Shown here piece by piece: positions 1 to 12,697 of a stretch of 64,000 nt of DNA. Source of the DNA: Sinohyriopsis cumingii (taxonomy: Eukaryota > Mollusca > Bivalvia > Unionida > Unionidae); the NCBI GenBank assembly GCA_028554795.2, contig CM068838.1, positions 129,615,428 to 129,679,427 of the forward strand, in the 5' to 3' direction. A program made the position numbers and the translations under genes. Every line of letters begins with the position of its first letter. The stretch's first letter is position 1. A model generated the notes under the pieces. The model ran no database searches and was not told the origin of the DNA. It saw only the letters and a program-made list of their open reading frames with translations.

Positions 1-110
1 GATTTAGTGAGATGATTGCTTGCTGTACAGTTAAAGGGTTAATGAGATGTTTGCATGCTGTACTGCGAGATAAAGGTCTAGTGAGATGTGTATATACTGT
101 ATTAATAGGT
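1..110. repeat. short tandem repeat, about 37 bp x 3
   Basis: Three imperfect units, each with TTAGTGAGATG or a close variant, then GCTGTAC and AAAGG, run from the window edge. The small open frame across it (12-239) looks like a by-product of the repeat and was not called a gene. Confidence 0.4.
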
Positions 111-1365
111 CAACAGAGCACAGCAAGTGTACTCATGCTAAAATATTATATCTATGTCACTCCTTGGTTAAGATCACTTCAGGTACTTTGCTGGAGCATA
201 TTTGATACACAGAGACATTTCTTGTTCATATTGAAATAATGACTTCAGAAGATGTACCAGGTAGCTATTTAAGGAGATAAATACTTTTATTCAAGTTGTC
301 TGTGCTGCAGCATTGAAAAGTGATGTTTATTGAATGAAGTGAAATTTCCACCATTCTGCATTATCGTTTAGAAGAGTTATGACCCCTGAATGCCCATGGT
401 TTCCAACATTGGTTTTCCAACAGAAATGTTTCTGTTTAAGACCCTGCCAAGTAGATTGTAGTCAGTGTGGCAATTTGTATTGTACCCATTACTAATATCT
501 CTATTTTCTTTTTACTCATCCCTTGGAAATGAAGAAATATCACTGGTCATAATCATTAATTTGAAAAAATGATATTCCTGTGATTTGCTTTGGCTTTATT
601 CTTAAGCAGTCAAATCTATCCTAACGGTCACATGGTCACAGCATCCATTCTGATTCTACTTGCCATAAGCAGTCATTGCAGCATATCAACAATGACCATT
701 CTAAGTATGCAAATTAAACTTTTGTTGATAAGCAAGCAAGACATTGTGTAGATAAAGGCATATCATGTGACTTGATGTGTTAACATTTCATATCTCTTGT
801 ACTCACTGCACTCCAGTCACAATATCAGTCTAACTCAAAGGTGTCAGTAAGTTGGAGTTTGAAAGCGAGATGTTTTTATCCATATAGTAGAGGCCAAAGC
901 AAGTTTATTTTTGTGCAACATTGACAGGTACAGTTTGATGTTTTTGTCTATTTGCCTGTTAATTAAAGTTATCTGATGAAAGATTCATTTATGAGAAGAG
1001 ATTATTGACATCCTTTTATATCAGTGTCAGGAGTCATTCAGTATTTAAAACTTGTCTGTAAAAATAGAATCGGTTTCAGTTTATGGATCATAAAAATAGC
1101 TCTGTATGGCTGCTTTTGATTCCCTATTTATTACAGGCCTCACACATAAGCTGCCTGTCATATTATGTCAGTGAGTTGAGCAACTGGTAAATCCATGTAT
1201 TGTTTTTGAAGAATGAACAGCTGTTTCCATGCATAATTTGTACAAGGAGACAGGACAAAGATTCAGTCCTCTGTTTTATAGTCATTTGTATGCTGTTAAT
1301 TAGTATTGAAATTAGTGTATTGTCACTGCACACAAAACAAACTTAAGATCAGTGATGATTTAATT

Positions 1366-1427
1366 TATAGGATGAATTCCAATTATTTATAGGACGAATT
1401 CCAATTATTGATGGGATGAATTCCAAT
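1366..1427. repeat. tandem repeat, about 22 bp x 3
   Basis: Three copies of GGATGAATTCCAATTATT or close variants. Each copy carries a GAATTC site. Confidence 0.6.
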
Positions 1428-1589
1428 AAGCAAGATATGGTAATATTGTGTTGAACATAAATTTGGGAGAACTACATACTTGCATATTTTATGCATTTGT
1501 TGAATAGAGAAAATAAAACAATTTTGATAATGTCATAATTTAATAATGACAATAACAATAATAATGATGATAATATGATAATCCAAATT

Positions 1590-2285
1590 TAGAATGCTGG
1601 AAGTGTTGATGTGTCTGTGGTGGCATTGGTTGTTGTGATGTACAAACAGTCTTTTGTTTTGGATCACAATAATACAATCCAAGAATATATCCTTATTTGA
1701 AATTTCACTATAAATTCAAGTGTTTATTTCCAAGAATGTTTTTTTGGAACACTTTGCATTTCCAGGTAAGAATCACTTGAATTAAATAATTTAAATAAAT
1801 GAAATTCCAGCCCAGATGAATTTCTGGACACAGCAGTAACAACTAATTCTGCTAATTATTTCAGCATGAATTACTCATTTCTAGAAAAACAAGATTATAT
1901 AGTCCTCTACTTCACCTCAGGTCACAGTTAGCATTTTCTTTATAAAACAAACATTACTTGATGGAAAATAACCTTGTAGAGACTCCAAACATTTACAAAA
2001 TAAAATATTAGTTATAATCGAAATTTATTACTAAAATTATAATTAAAAATGCATTCAAGAAAAGGTACACCTGGCAATTCATTGTAAAAGTCCAAAAGTT
2101 TTAGACTGACTCAGATTGAGATAAACATGTTGCTTGCAAAACCAAAATCAGTGATTCAGGTTAGGTAGAAAATGAATTTGATTCTTGACATGGTCAAGTC
2201 CAAAATAAATTGTTACATTTTCAATAGCATATAATGAACAAAATTAATTAACAAATAATGCAAATTAAATATACATAACAATGTG
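1590..2285. repeat. unclassified dispersed repeat, copy 1 (partner at 9850-10555)
   Basis: About 700 bp that matches 9850-10555 in the same orientation, with many indels. Shared landmarks in the same order include GTGTTGATGTGTCT, a CAAACAGTCTT block, TACTAAAATTATAAT, GATAAACATGTT and GAACTTGATTCTGG-like / GGTCAAGTCCAAA-like blocks near the end. There is no long ORF and no clear terminal inverted repeat, so the class is unknown. Confidence 0.6.
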
Positions 2286-2469
2286 TATTGTCCTTGAATT
2301 ACTCCAACATCATTCAAATCAAACACATGAAACTTGAGTAAATGATAATCCTAGAGTTTCGATTGTGCCAGCTCTTTTGGAATTTTGACTATGCCCTTGG
2401 CTGTGGATCTAGGAAAATGGGAATTACATAAGAGTCCCTTGAGTTGTATGTCTCATATGTCTGACAGTT

Positions 2470-2606
2470 GTTGGCCAATGAGATGAATGACTCAAGTGTC
2501 AATACATGTCTCACAGTTGGCATGTGATATCAGTGACTTGAATGTTGACACACATCTAATAGTTGGCATGTGAGATCAACGAATCAAGTGTCAATACATG
2601 TCAGAC
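2470..2606. repeat. imperfect tandem repeat, about 56 bp x 2.5
   Basis: Units carry AGTTGGCATGTGA and ACTCAAGTGTCAATACATGTC. The spacing is regular, with substitutions between units. Confidence 0.5.
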
Positions 2607-3189
2607 TTGAACCTTGGTGCTCCCTATCCCAGTAGCTTAGCATCCAGGCCCTAAGTTGAAAGCTATTGAGATCCATACCCTGTAGCCATACTTGCACCCA
2701 CTGGGCATGAAAATATTTTTTTTTACAATAATCTGATGTTGACACAAATGTCCTTCCCAATCCTCAGGGACATAGCCCCTGGGTCATACATTTGGAAGTA
2801 TTGAGATCCCACCCTTAAACATATATACACTTACTGCTAATGAAAAGACAAAATCACATACCCAGTGCACATTCACCCTTTATGTAATACAATATCATCA
2901 GGGACCAAACCAAGAGGCTTAAGGTTTGGGTTGAGGTATTAAAAAAACAGAGATATGCAGATGTTTTGAAAACACTGAAATTGTATCTTTTTGATTATAA
3001 AGTAGTACATATTCAGTTTGAGTCATGAATAGAATAATGTTATCTGAAAAATATAAGAGACAATAAAACAGTTCTGGTGAAGAACATAAGCGATCTGGAG
3101 AAAGGTTTTAGAGCATATGTAAAGGTAATTTGGTATAAGATGTGAAAATCATGCATTTGATTGATTTTAGTAATTGTTTTATTCATTAG

Positions 3190-3349
3190 AAACCATTTGA
3201 AGCTGTCACCACTTGTTCTACCTTCACCCAAGCCTGAGACAGTAATACAGCCTGGACTATGTAAAGGGTCGTACAGTGAACATGGGACATACTTAGTTAT
3301 GTTGTCATACTCAGATGAAAATCAAGAAATTCATCTTACAAAAATCACT
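3190..3349 (+). CDS. FBXO31: FBXO31-like F-box protein, internal exon
   Basis: An exon of 160 nt encoding about 53 residues of an FBXO31-type protein. FBXO31 is the substrate-binding subunit of an SCF (SKP1-CUL1-F-box) ubiquitin ligase that targets cell-cycle proteins. Seen directly: an acceptor AG at 3188-3189, a donor GTGAGT at 3350, and an open frame containing IQPGLCKGSYSEHG, LVMLSYSD and a terminal TKIT. From memory of the vertebrate family, the corresponding segment reads IKPGLFKGTYGSHG, IVMLSF and TKITG, so the match is position for position. The exon ends in phase 0 and joins GNNIVPAGE of the next exon, as expected for the family (TKITGDPNIPAGQ). The F-box itself lies upstream and is not in view. 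The exon starts in mid-protein, so no start codon is proposed. Confidence 0.85.
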
Positions 3350-3499
3350 GTGAGTGTTAGAAAAATTATATAACAGATTTAAAATTTTCAAAAGTTGCAT
3401 AATTGAAAACAGATGTAATTTCTCTATTGTCAGTAAGGATCTCTTTTATGTTAATTTTATTCTGATGCTTTTCAGTGACATGTCTCATTTATATTTATA

Positions 3500-3625
3500 G
3501 GTTAATGCATTTGTATGGGAAAATATGAATGAGTTTTTCAGATGGATAATACTGCACAACCTTGGGAGTGCAGTATATCCATCCGACAAAACGAGTTCAT
3601 ATTTTCCCATACAAATCCAGTAACC
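3500..3625. repeat. fold-back (hairpin) repeat, possible MITE
   Basis: Arms at 3500-3556 and 3569-3625 are near-perfect reverse complements around a 12-bp loop. Both arms carry TGTATGGGAAAATATGAA and a GATGGATA..TACTGCA block. It lies in an FBXO31 intron. One arm of the same family recurs at 15391-15450, so this is a dispersed element rather than a local palindrome. Confidence 0.7.
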
Positions 3626-4940
3626 TTTTTATTATATGCTCATTTTCTTATTCTACCTAAGGCTTAGTTATATAAACAAAATACACTACAAGAAACAAAG
3701 TAACTGAATTTATGCCATATTCCAAACTAAATACACAAGCGCAGATTCATCAGTACCCAACAACAACATTATTAATGCCCACATAACTCCGCCCAGATAA
3801 ATTTGAACTTAGTCGCGCGCTAGACATCACTTTCGAAAGAATATGGCATTTTGGTTATATTGTGAATGAATGCACATTGCAACAACTTTTGCATTTGGTC
3901 TGGAATGAATAGATTTTGGTATTTTTGTCAATTCTACAAAATTTCATGATTATGGACTGGATTTATCTGTGCCAGTTCTACATGAAGTACATCTGATTCC
4001 AGCGGCGAGGGAGCAATGTGTTGACATCAGCAAGTGTATTTCTGTTCTGTCATTGAATGTTTGGAATCATTGTGTGAAAAATATGAAGTCTTTCAACTGT
4101 AATTATCAAAAAAGATGCTATGGAATATAAATGTGTATTTCATTTTGAGTGCAGTAAGGAGGATATTATTGCACTTGGAATGTAGTCAAAAATACAGTAC
4201 AATTTCAAAATGTGTAATAAAGCCTTAGAACCCATGACATGGCTCATATAATTCGGATTTGCAGAACTAAGAAAGTACATTTTGAGGAAATTCAGGATGC
4301 AAAACTGTTAAGTATACTTTTTGCCATTCTTATTACCAGCTAAAGAAGACACGTTTATGCCTTGTTATTTGCATGTTATTTGTAGAGACCCACCAATTTT
4401 ATGACCTGTCTTTCATCTATCCCTGGCCTAAATCAGAAACATTGTATCAAAAAGTTAACAGAAAATATTGCAAAGCAGCTGGTATGTGGCAGTCCATGAA
4501 ACATCTGCTTTTAAATTAGTTCATTCAAAAACAAATTTAATCAACCAAAACATAAAGCATCTTCTACACAAGTGTACATGATTTGTTTACAAAGTAGTTC
4601 CTAATACACTATTGGGCACATGTGTTGTGCATGTGAGTGCAATATGAAGGTGTGCAATATCGTAAAATATTGCACAATTCTGACAGTGTAAAGTTAATGG
4701 AAACAAAAATGAACATATAATAAAACAAGGTTTTTCCTTTTTCCTAACTGACTTGTCTCCAAATGTTGTACTGAACCTCATGATCTGACCACTACGAAAT
4801 ATTTACACTGACATACCATATGTAAATGCTTACAAGACAAGTCCAGCTGCAGTCTACACAGAACCAGATCTGCTGTTGCAAAATGCACAGGTGCATCTAG
4901 GGCAGTGATGTTTTTTAGGAGTAATCAGTGGAACAAACAA

Positions 4941-5030
4941 CATAAACCCTGATCTGCTGATACATTATATGATGGCAGATCAGGGTGTATGATGTTTGCA
5001 GTTGGACTTGACTTGTGAGCAAGTATATAT
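4941..5030. repeat. small hairpin-headed dispersed repeat, copy 1
   Basis: Arms 4941-4957 and 4975-4991 pair in 16 of 17 positions around a 17-bp loop. The sequence then continues as GCAGTTGGACTTGACTT and GCAAGTATATAT. A second copy with a tighter loop is at 13110-13190. Confidence 0.55.
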
Positions 5031-5502
5031 ATGGTACAAATTTTTTTATATGTGTTTTCTGTCAGCTGCAGCTGCAGTATCAAATCTTGCATCTTTGAAA
5101 TATTTTCACCTGTTTGCTAACTTTTAATATGCACAATTCTAATTTAAAAAACACTATCTTTATTGGCTACATTTTTAAACAAATAGATTAAATTTCACAC
5201 ATGTATTGTTTTGCTGTGTTCAAGTTGCAGAAATTTCCATGCGATGCACATTTACACATATACACATTTCCTTTTTTACTCCCTCCAGAGATGGAAATTT
5301 ACACACCATGGAAATTTACATATATGTGTAAATTTGCACACATATGGAAGTAAAAAGGTGCAAATAAACAGGGTTTAACAGATGTCAAAAGCAAGTTGCT
5401 TAATCACTTAACCATCCAGTCCCAAGGTTTTATGTGTATTTGTGCATGCTCTTTTAATCAAGTGGAGCTTATACAACAGGTGTTGTAGTATGTCTATTGC
5501 AG

Positions 5503-5732
5503 GGGAACAATATTGTGCCTGCAGGGGAGATAAGTGTGTATGTTGACTTAAGAAGACCAATGATTCTTAACAGAGGACAACAGGAGTCATTACAAACTCT
5601 CAGAGATATTGAAAGTCCAGATTTACCACCAGAATCAGATGGATATACATATATCAGCCAACCATTCATTATTCCAAGTCAGTGTGAGGTCGGGGAGGAC
5701 TGCAGTGATCTGCCTAAAGATTGTAAAGCAAG
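5503..5732 (+). CDS. FBXO31: FBXO31-like F-box protein, internal exon
   Basis: A 230-nt exon whose acceptor is TATTGCAG at 5501-5502 and whose donor is GTACAT at 5733. It enters in phase 0 and leaves with two bases of a codon. It encodes GNNIVPAGEISVYVDLRRP and, further on, FIIPSQCE and DLPKDCKA. In vertebrate FBXO31 the same region runs PNIPAGQQTVEIDLRHRI, then a long low-complexity insert, then PFVLPVGV and PRTCRMC. Here the insert is short: about 35 residues, rich in E, S, D and P, separate the two conserved parts. The start was set at the splice site. The in-frame open sequence continues past the donor to 5820, which I regard as intron. Confidence 0.85.
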
Positions 5733-5923
5733 GTACATTAGAAAGCTCACAGAGTTTGAAGTTCTTGAACTTCTGCATTCTTCTGCTTTTTTTTCCATCA
5801 TAACCCTGATTAGTTGTTGACCTATTAATGTAACACATCATCTATTTTATGAAAGATTTTGAAAAGAAAAGAAAAAATTGTTGGATATCTGAGTAATTGA
5901 GAAGTTCCAAAAAAGTGGAGATA

Positions 5924-6010
5924 CAGTAAAACCTGTTTTGAGAGACCTGTTTTGCCAACAAAAAGTGATCTTTCAAGACAGGTGGTCTCATAACAGGTTT
6001 GTGTAAAGGA
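5924..6010. repeat. possible Tigger/pogo-type terminus fragment
   Basis: It follows a TA dinucleotide and begins CAGTAAAACCTGTTTTGAGA. It then has GAGACC and GGTGGTCTCATAACAGGTTT, the alternating GGTC/GACC style common at Tigger-type ends. No partner terminus was found nearby, so this is a fragment at best. Confidence 0.35.
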
Positions 6011-6259
6011 CCAGTTTCCAGGTCAAAATTCAACACTGTTTGAGATGGAAATATACACACAATTACTGTACATGTATTTTATTCTGTATTTATACTTCTT
6101 GTTAAAATATTGCATGCATTCATCTGAAAGTAACTTTATATAGCAGTATTGATTATATATTTATCATCAAAACATTTACATTTGTGTTTGAAGATCACAT
6201 GTACATGTCGCAAGTGTTACAATGTTTTTTTTTATTATTATTTTTTTTTTTTTCATTGG

Positions 6260-6552
6260 GACCGCTCTGGTGGCCTAGTGGTTAGAGCGTCCATCTCAGA
6301 TGCAGGAGGTTGTGGGTTCAATCCCCAGTAGAGTCATACCAAAGACTTACAAAAATGGTACTAACAGCTGCCTCATTAGGACTGGTCAGCCTGCTGTCAG
6401 GATAATGTAACTGGGTGGGACATCATGCTAGATGTCTGCGGCAAGATGTCCCATTGCTAGACATCACTATAAACTGCCACTCTGCAGACATCATAGCAAT
6501 ATGACTGAAAAATTGTCAAAGGTACATTAAAAATCCAAATCACACACGCACA
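6260..6552 (+). mobile_element. tRNA-derived SINE, family 2, copy 1
   Basis: The head GGTGGCCTAGTGGTTAGAGC resembles a tRNA A box region, and GTGGGTTCAATCCC is a B-box-like motif about 35 bp further on, so an internal RNA polymerase III promoter is likely. The body contains AGGACTGGTCAGCCTGCTGT, GTAACTGGGTGGGACATCAT and AAACTGCCACTCTGCAGACA. The tail is AAAATCCAAATCACACACGC. TTTTTCATTGG (6249-6259) and TTTTTGATTGG (6553-6563) form an 11-bp target-site duplication with one mismatch. Two minus-strand copies are at about 20.8 and 21.2 kb. It lies in an FBXO31 intron. Confidence 0.8.
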
Positions 6553-6599
6553 TTTTTGATTGGATCACATGACAAAAACAGATATAAACACTACTGACT

Positions 6600-9500
6600 A
6601 TGATTTTATCCTTGTAAACTTAGGAGGGTAAACAAAGTAACTACTGTTCTAAAGTATACTACTGTGAAGAATTATGTCTAGAACCATATCAAGAAAGGAG
6701 AAGGGAACAACTGACCTTTATTTATTCCTTTGTAACCATGACTGCTTATAAAGCAAAGACTGTTCTAAACGAAAACTATAAATAAAAAGGAGGCTGTCTA
6801 CCAGTTTCCAGTACATTATACAGGGGTTATTGAGGTATCTGTTATAGACAATAAACCAGACTACAGTGTGTCACTAACTGCCATTGTAGTCATATGAATA
6901 CCCATTGAAATTAACCATTATTTCTTTAAAGGGAAGTCATGGACAATTCAAAGGACTGTGTTGTTTCTTTTTATTTTGTGAACTGCAATATGCTGATATA
7001 TCATAATGATTGATTGTCATTATTAAAAAGTTGTTTATTGCTTTGTTTTATTTTATGGTGGTTACAACCCACACAAGTCATCATCTGTTCACCTTAGTGC
7101 CGATAGTGACATCCTTTCTTTACAGACCATTTGATTTATGTTATTGGTCAATATTAGTGGTCACTTTCTTTAAAGAAATGTATTCTGTTTCTAGATGAGT
7201 TAATTATATAGTGTGTGTGTATATCTATATATATATAATATAAATGATGCTATCATACTGGTTAGAGAATTTTTAATTCGTACCCTATGGAGATTCAAAC
7301 CCAGGTTAACAAGTAAACGGCACTCATCACCTTGCCTGCACACATGAGCCTATATTCTATAATGAATAAGCACACATCACCAAAATATGATGCTACTTAA
7401 TCGGTGTTATATGCACTCATATGTAGCAGACACACTTGCATGATGACCTAGTAATTAATTCTCATCTATCTCAGTCTACGTAGTTATTCTGGATTCTTAT
7501 GAAAGAAATCAATATATATATAATTAATTATAGAGAATTATAAATATACACCAGACAGAACGGAAAGTTCTATCCCTGGATTCTATAGAAGAGTGCTTGG
7601 TAATAGTAGGCAGACTTTATTTAATTTACCCAAAACCTGATGGACACTGATATGGTCTCATTATTACTAATGATAACTGTTAACATTCAGACCTTGATAA
7701 CAATAGCAGAACCTCCAACAAAAGAGAGAAAAACACTGGAGGAAGTGAAGTTTACTTGCTGACAGAATAATTAAATGTTAATTTTGCAATCATATGCTAA
7801 TGCTTGTAAATGTGATCTTTAAATATCAATGATAATATCTCGGAGGATGGCCAGTTTTTATAGGGCCATGTGGTCTTGGTGGATGGCATGTTTGGATGGG
7901 GCCATGTGGTCTTGGAAAGGTCTCTACACCAGTTGAAAGCAGAGTCACTGTTTCAGTCATGGGGAAGCCATAGATGGACTTGTTTGCTATAAGAGGAATA
8001 ACAAGTTTCCTTTTTATGTCTCTCCAGTACCAGATCAGAAGGCCAGGGCAGTGAACACTTTCAGTCTGAAGTGGAATTGTCGCTACACTTATGCCTTCCC
8101 TCACTTCAAAATAATTTCACAGGTTCACCACCATGTCAAGATCTCTTTGTCTTGGCCCCAGTGATGATATTTCTTTTATCTGCTTGATTGATTACTCCAG
8201 GGGATGGACCTGCAATTGCAGCATGGGGGTGGGGTGGCAATGGAGGGCCTCTCACACCACATTCTTTAGATTTTCTACCTTTATGCTTGGATCATTTCAG
8301 ATGATTAATCTGCCAAGACTAGTGTTTGGGCAAGGTAGTCCCCTTACCAAAACAAAATGTTTGCAAGACTCTAAAAGTCAGACAACAAATGTTTTAATGT
8401 ATTTGTACAGATCTCCTGCATGCCTATGCCAAATTCAGGTTCTCATCCCCATACATGGCTCATTTAAAGAACAAACTTTGTTACAACTTTTATTTTCCCC
8501 AAGATTTTTATTTTTTATCATACCTGTATGGTAAAGGTCTGGTTCTATTGGCATGGTTCTAAAGTTATAGCTTCCCTTGTGTAGGCAAGGCTGTTGTTGG
8601 TACCTACTTTAATGAAGGTCACAGTAAATATGAGCATTTGTATCAGCTGGGTTTTATAAAATCCAATTAGAGCACTGAAAATATTTGGGTTTTTTCTAGC
8701 ACTGATATGAATTTACATACATGTGATTCCATGGGTGGGAGGTCAGTAATACCATTTTATAGGCATTCTATTGCACATACTATTTTATAGCTGAAATATA
8801 CTGCTTTCGAAAATTAAAAGAATGTTTTTAAAAAAATATAATAAAAAAGCCAACATAGAATTTTCACATGTTCTATCAACATTTGAGAAACCAGCCAGAA
8901 CCAGTCTACTGGGGACTGGACGTATTCCACAACAAAAATAGTGGGTGTGGTGATACATGGCAGAGTAATAAGATTGGAATTGTTAAAGAACATCTGGCAC
9001 ATGTATACAACAACCTGTTAACTGATTTCTGTATTGTTGGAATCTGGGGAGTGGAAGGCCAAACGCCAAATGTATTTTTAAGGTGTGACAGGTAATAAAG
9101 GAATAAAAGGTGGTCATGATGTCTTCTGAGCCTTTGATGAAAATCGGCCAACCTTTGGTGGAGGGGTGATAAGATGGACAAACTGACCATAAAAAGGGTT
9201 ACAGAAGACCCACAAGAGTAAGTATTTTGTAATGTTTAATTGTTACTGTATTGTTCAAAATGTTTAAAGTGGAATATACAAATATTCATACAAATTTGTT
9301 CAACTCATGGCAAAATGCCTAAACGTTTTCTTTCTTCCAATGGTAAGAAGCCAATGGATGAGAGATATTACAAGTTCAACAATGCTGGATATCAGAGTTT
9401 AAGCATGTGCAAGTGAATAGAAAAGGTCCTCCATTTGCAATGTGTATTTTAAAGGTAGGCATCTTTTGTATTTCATAAACTTTCTAAAGTTTTCATGCAC

Positions 9501-12171
9501 ATAAATAAAGTTCAGTCCCTAGATAAAATATATCAGTTAACAGTATATTACAAGATAATGATTTTTAAAATTGGGATAATTTATTCATAAAAACATACAT
9601 ACATCATGTATTTTTTCACTGTATTTTTCAAGTATAAATCAATCTTTTATTATGACTCTGTGGTCTTAAACTATGTATAAAAAAAAGAGTAAAAGCCATC
9701 AAATCTAGTAAAATTCATTAAAACTATTTCCCTCTAATACATAGTGTAAATTTCAAAAGAACTTATGGTATTGATAATTAGATCACAAATAGTCCAAAAA
9801 GTTCTCACCAGTCCTAATAAATAAAGTTCTAATTAAACTCCAGTGGTGTTCAAAATAAGATCCAGTGCTGAAGGTGTTGATGTGTCTTTAGTTTTGAATG
9901 TAATAAATTTATATATCAATGGCCTGAAGTGTAATGATGTGCAAACAGTCTTCCAGTTAATCACAGTAATATCCAAGATATCCTTGTCTGAATTTACAAT
10001 AATTCCAAATTAATGTTTCTGTCCATGAATTTTATGGAGCACTTTGTAATTCCAGATAATAATAATTTGAATAAATAATTCCATCCAAACCAAACAAGAA
10101 TGAGTAATTTTTAAAGTGAACTTGATTATAAATCCCTCTAATTGACCCAGGTTGCAATTACCATTTTCTGCAAATACCATCACTTAATGGAATTTTCCAT
10201 TCTAGAACATTCCAAGTTGTTAACATGATCAAATCTGTTACTAAAATTATAATGAAGAATGTGGTAAACATCAAGTAGACCAGGTTATTTTGTGGGGGGA
10301 ATTCCAATGTTCCAGACTCAGACTAAGATAAACATGTTTACATAAAAAAATAATCTGAATACTCAATCATAGGTAAAATATCAGCTTTGTATTTGTAATA
10401 TCAGCTTTGTATTGTCCACATAATAGATGTTACTCGTCAAGTACAACATGAACTTGATTCTGGACAAGGTCAGGTCCAAAGTACAATTATAAATAACATA
10501 TAATCATGGAGAAAAATAACTAACAAACAACAAACATTAAATATGAATAACACTTTTTTTACAGTGGTCAAACCTGCTAACATATTTTGGGATTTGAGCC
10601 ATGAAGAGAAAGTAGCCCTTGATGGTGAGACTTAGGAATACATCTGAAATCCAAATCAAGAACTTCCTCTATGAGGGGAACATAACTTGGAGGAGTTTTG
10701 GAGAGCAGTCAGCAAGAATGCAAACACAGCAACTGGAAATCTGAAGCTAGAACTTTTCTGCAGGCTGAGCAAACTAGTCCTGTTGTAACAAAATTATAAT
10801 GCAGATACAGAGATGATATTCTCCATTTTTAGCAAAAAATAAACTGATTCACGGAGAAATCTGGGCCAGAGAACTGTTCAGAGCCAGATAAATGAGAAGC
10901 ATAATACCCAAAGTTAATGTCTTCATTGGTCAGAGACAGTGATTGTTGGACGAGAATTAAAAATACTATTAGATGTTATTTAAAAAAAGCCTTTCCAACT
11001 CTTTCATTTTCATTACTTGACAATATATTGACTTGTACTAATTATTGTTGTAACAGTCAGACTCTGAATCTGATTTATATTCAAAAGTTGCTGTTTTATT
11101 GTTATACTATGAAGAGAACATATGACAAAATGATGCATTTGTTTGTGTTAACAGATCCCTATGAGAAAATAAAATTTATGGCAGTAAAGGAAAAAATACT
11201 GGTTTTGAAGCCAGTCTACTGATCAAAATTTGTAACTGTTGAAATCCTGGTTCTGTCACATGTAAGAATTTAAGTGTCAATTGTTCATCAGTGAATGTTC
11301 TTTGGGCAATAAATTCTTTAATGTTTTGTTACAGAATAAGGCAAGAAATAACTTGGTTTTGCCTTAGAACGATTTGATCATTTTTGTCGTACATGCATAC
11401 ATTACTTAGGGTGGATAATTGTTTTTCTAGGTAAGCAACTGAACTAGCATGTATCTCGTCGTAGATCGCTTGCGGAGATAGACGCTAAAAGCGTGGTATG
11501 CACAGGTATTTTACCCTTACTAATACTCACTCTCCTGTAGATTTAAGGCAAGTTTTTTTTCTAACTGACACACTGGTCTTTTGGATCTTGTCAAGGAGTG
11601 AACGTTCACCATTTTTGTTCTACAGCCATAGGGGTAACTGTTACATTTTTTAAAATTTGATATGTCAAGTATATTCAGGTTTTAATGTCGTAGCGTGAAA
11701 TGATGCCTTTACTACTACGTGGATTTGAAATGTGTTGAACTTTTGAATTGTTACAGGCAGCTATTAAGAGTTTAATTTAGTAGCCTGTATGTATAGATTT
11801 TAATTCCGTACCTGTTATTGTGTCCAGTTTGGTTTTATTGTAGCTGTCTGTACTTATGTGTGTGCAGGTATATCAGGCTGTCTATCTGGCCATTTGTGTG
11901 TCTATATGGACATGGAAGATGATGTAACCATCAAGGCCATACAAAGATGAAACCGCTGATTTGTAAACTTGTGTGCATGGTGGATCCATGAAGAATGTGC
12001 GCGGCCAATACAAGTGTGCGCCAACCCAAGCATTCTGGAGAACTGGGTGGTTTGTCAGTGGATACATTTGCAAGTTTTTACAACTATTTATGAATCATAC
12101 GGCTGTACAAATTACAGAGTCATATGTTTGTTTCAATTGATTGTTGTGTCAATTGAGTACAGTTGAGCAGT
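6600..12171. other. FBXO31 intron, no exon recognised
   Basis: Part of the intron between the exons ending at 5732 and starting at 12698. Apart from the dispersed repeat at 9850-10555 and a short TA-rich tract near 7210, I see nothing definable. Open frames such as 7826-8104, 8133-8534 and 8868-9095 lack splice logic and family resemblance. Confidence 0.5.
9850..10555. repeat. unclassified dispersed repeat, copy 2
   Basis: Diverged direct copy of 1590-2285. Conserved blocks include GTGTTGATGTGTCT, AAACAGTCTT, GGAGCACTTTG, ACTAAAATTATAATGAA, GATAAACATGTT and GGACAAGGTCAGGTCCAAAG. An internal 20-bp doubling (AATATCAGCTTTGTATT) at about 10378-10420 is private to this copy. Confidence 0.6.
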
Positions 12172-12355
12172 GTGATTACATGAGATTATTTGAATCTTAC
12201 TTTCATCACATGAGATTATGTGAATCTCACTTTCATTACATGAGATTATTTGAATCTTATTTTCATTCCACGTGATTATTAGAATCTCACTTTCATTACA
12301 TGAGATTATATGAATCTTACTTTCATTACGTGAGATTATATGAATCTTACCATCA
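12172..12355. repeat. 30-bp tandem repeat x 6
   Basis: Six units of ACATGAGATTATNTGAATCT plus NACTTTCATT with few substitutions, in the last FBXO31 intron, about 340 bp before its terminal exon. Confidence 0.75.
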
Positions 12356-12697
12356 TACATTTAAATATATGTACCGTTTTTTTTTCTTCATATTTGTGCA
12401 TGTTTGGATAAAGTAATTGAATGAGACATATGTTTAGAGCATGAAAGAATCACTGTATTTGTAGAATATATATATTTCTATTAATTCATTTAATAAATTT
12501 CCATCTTTCATCACAGAGTGTTGTGTTGTCATTTAATCCAAGCATCCATTCAGGTCTATACTGTTACAGTGTTATAAAATTAAAAATCTTGCAACTTGAT
12601 TTAAGTGGATACATTAAGTAAGACAAAGTTAACATGACAATTAATTCATACTTCAATTTTCAGTCTTGGCATTAATTTTATCCTATTTCGCTTTCAG

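Larger units (their letters stand above)
111..3189. other. non-coding stretch upstream of the first recognised FBXO31 exon
   Basis: AT-rich DNA without a recognised exon. It should be intron or upstream sequence of the FBXO31-like gene, because the exon at 3190 starts in mid-protein. The F-box and N-terminal exons were looked for by eye and not found. It holds the small tandem repeats and the dispersed repeat listed separately. Confidence 0.5.

Noticed and set aside
6260-6330. tRNA gene suggested by A- and B-box motifs
   Set aside because: The cloverleaf arms do not pair well, and the motif is the head of a dispersed SINE with a target duplication.
8868-9095. 75-codon + strand ORF inside the FBXO31 intron as an extra exon
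   Set aside because: No acceptor/donor pair fits, it does not match the FBXO31 sequence at this point, and the flanking exons already join in phase without it.
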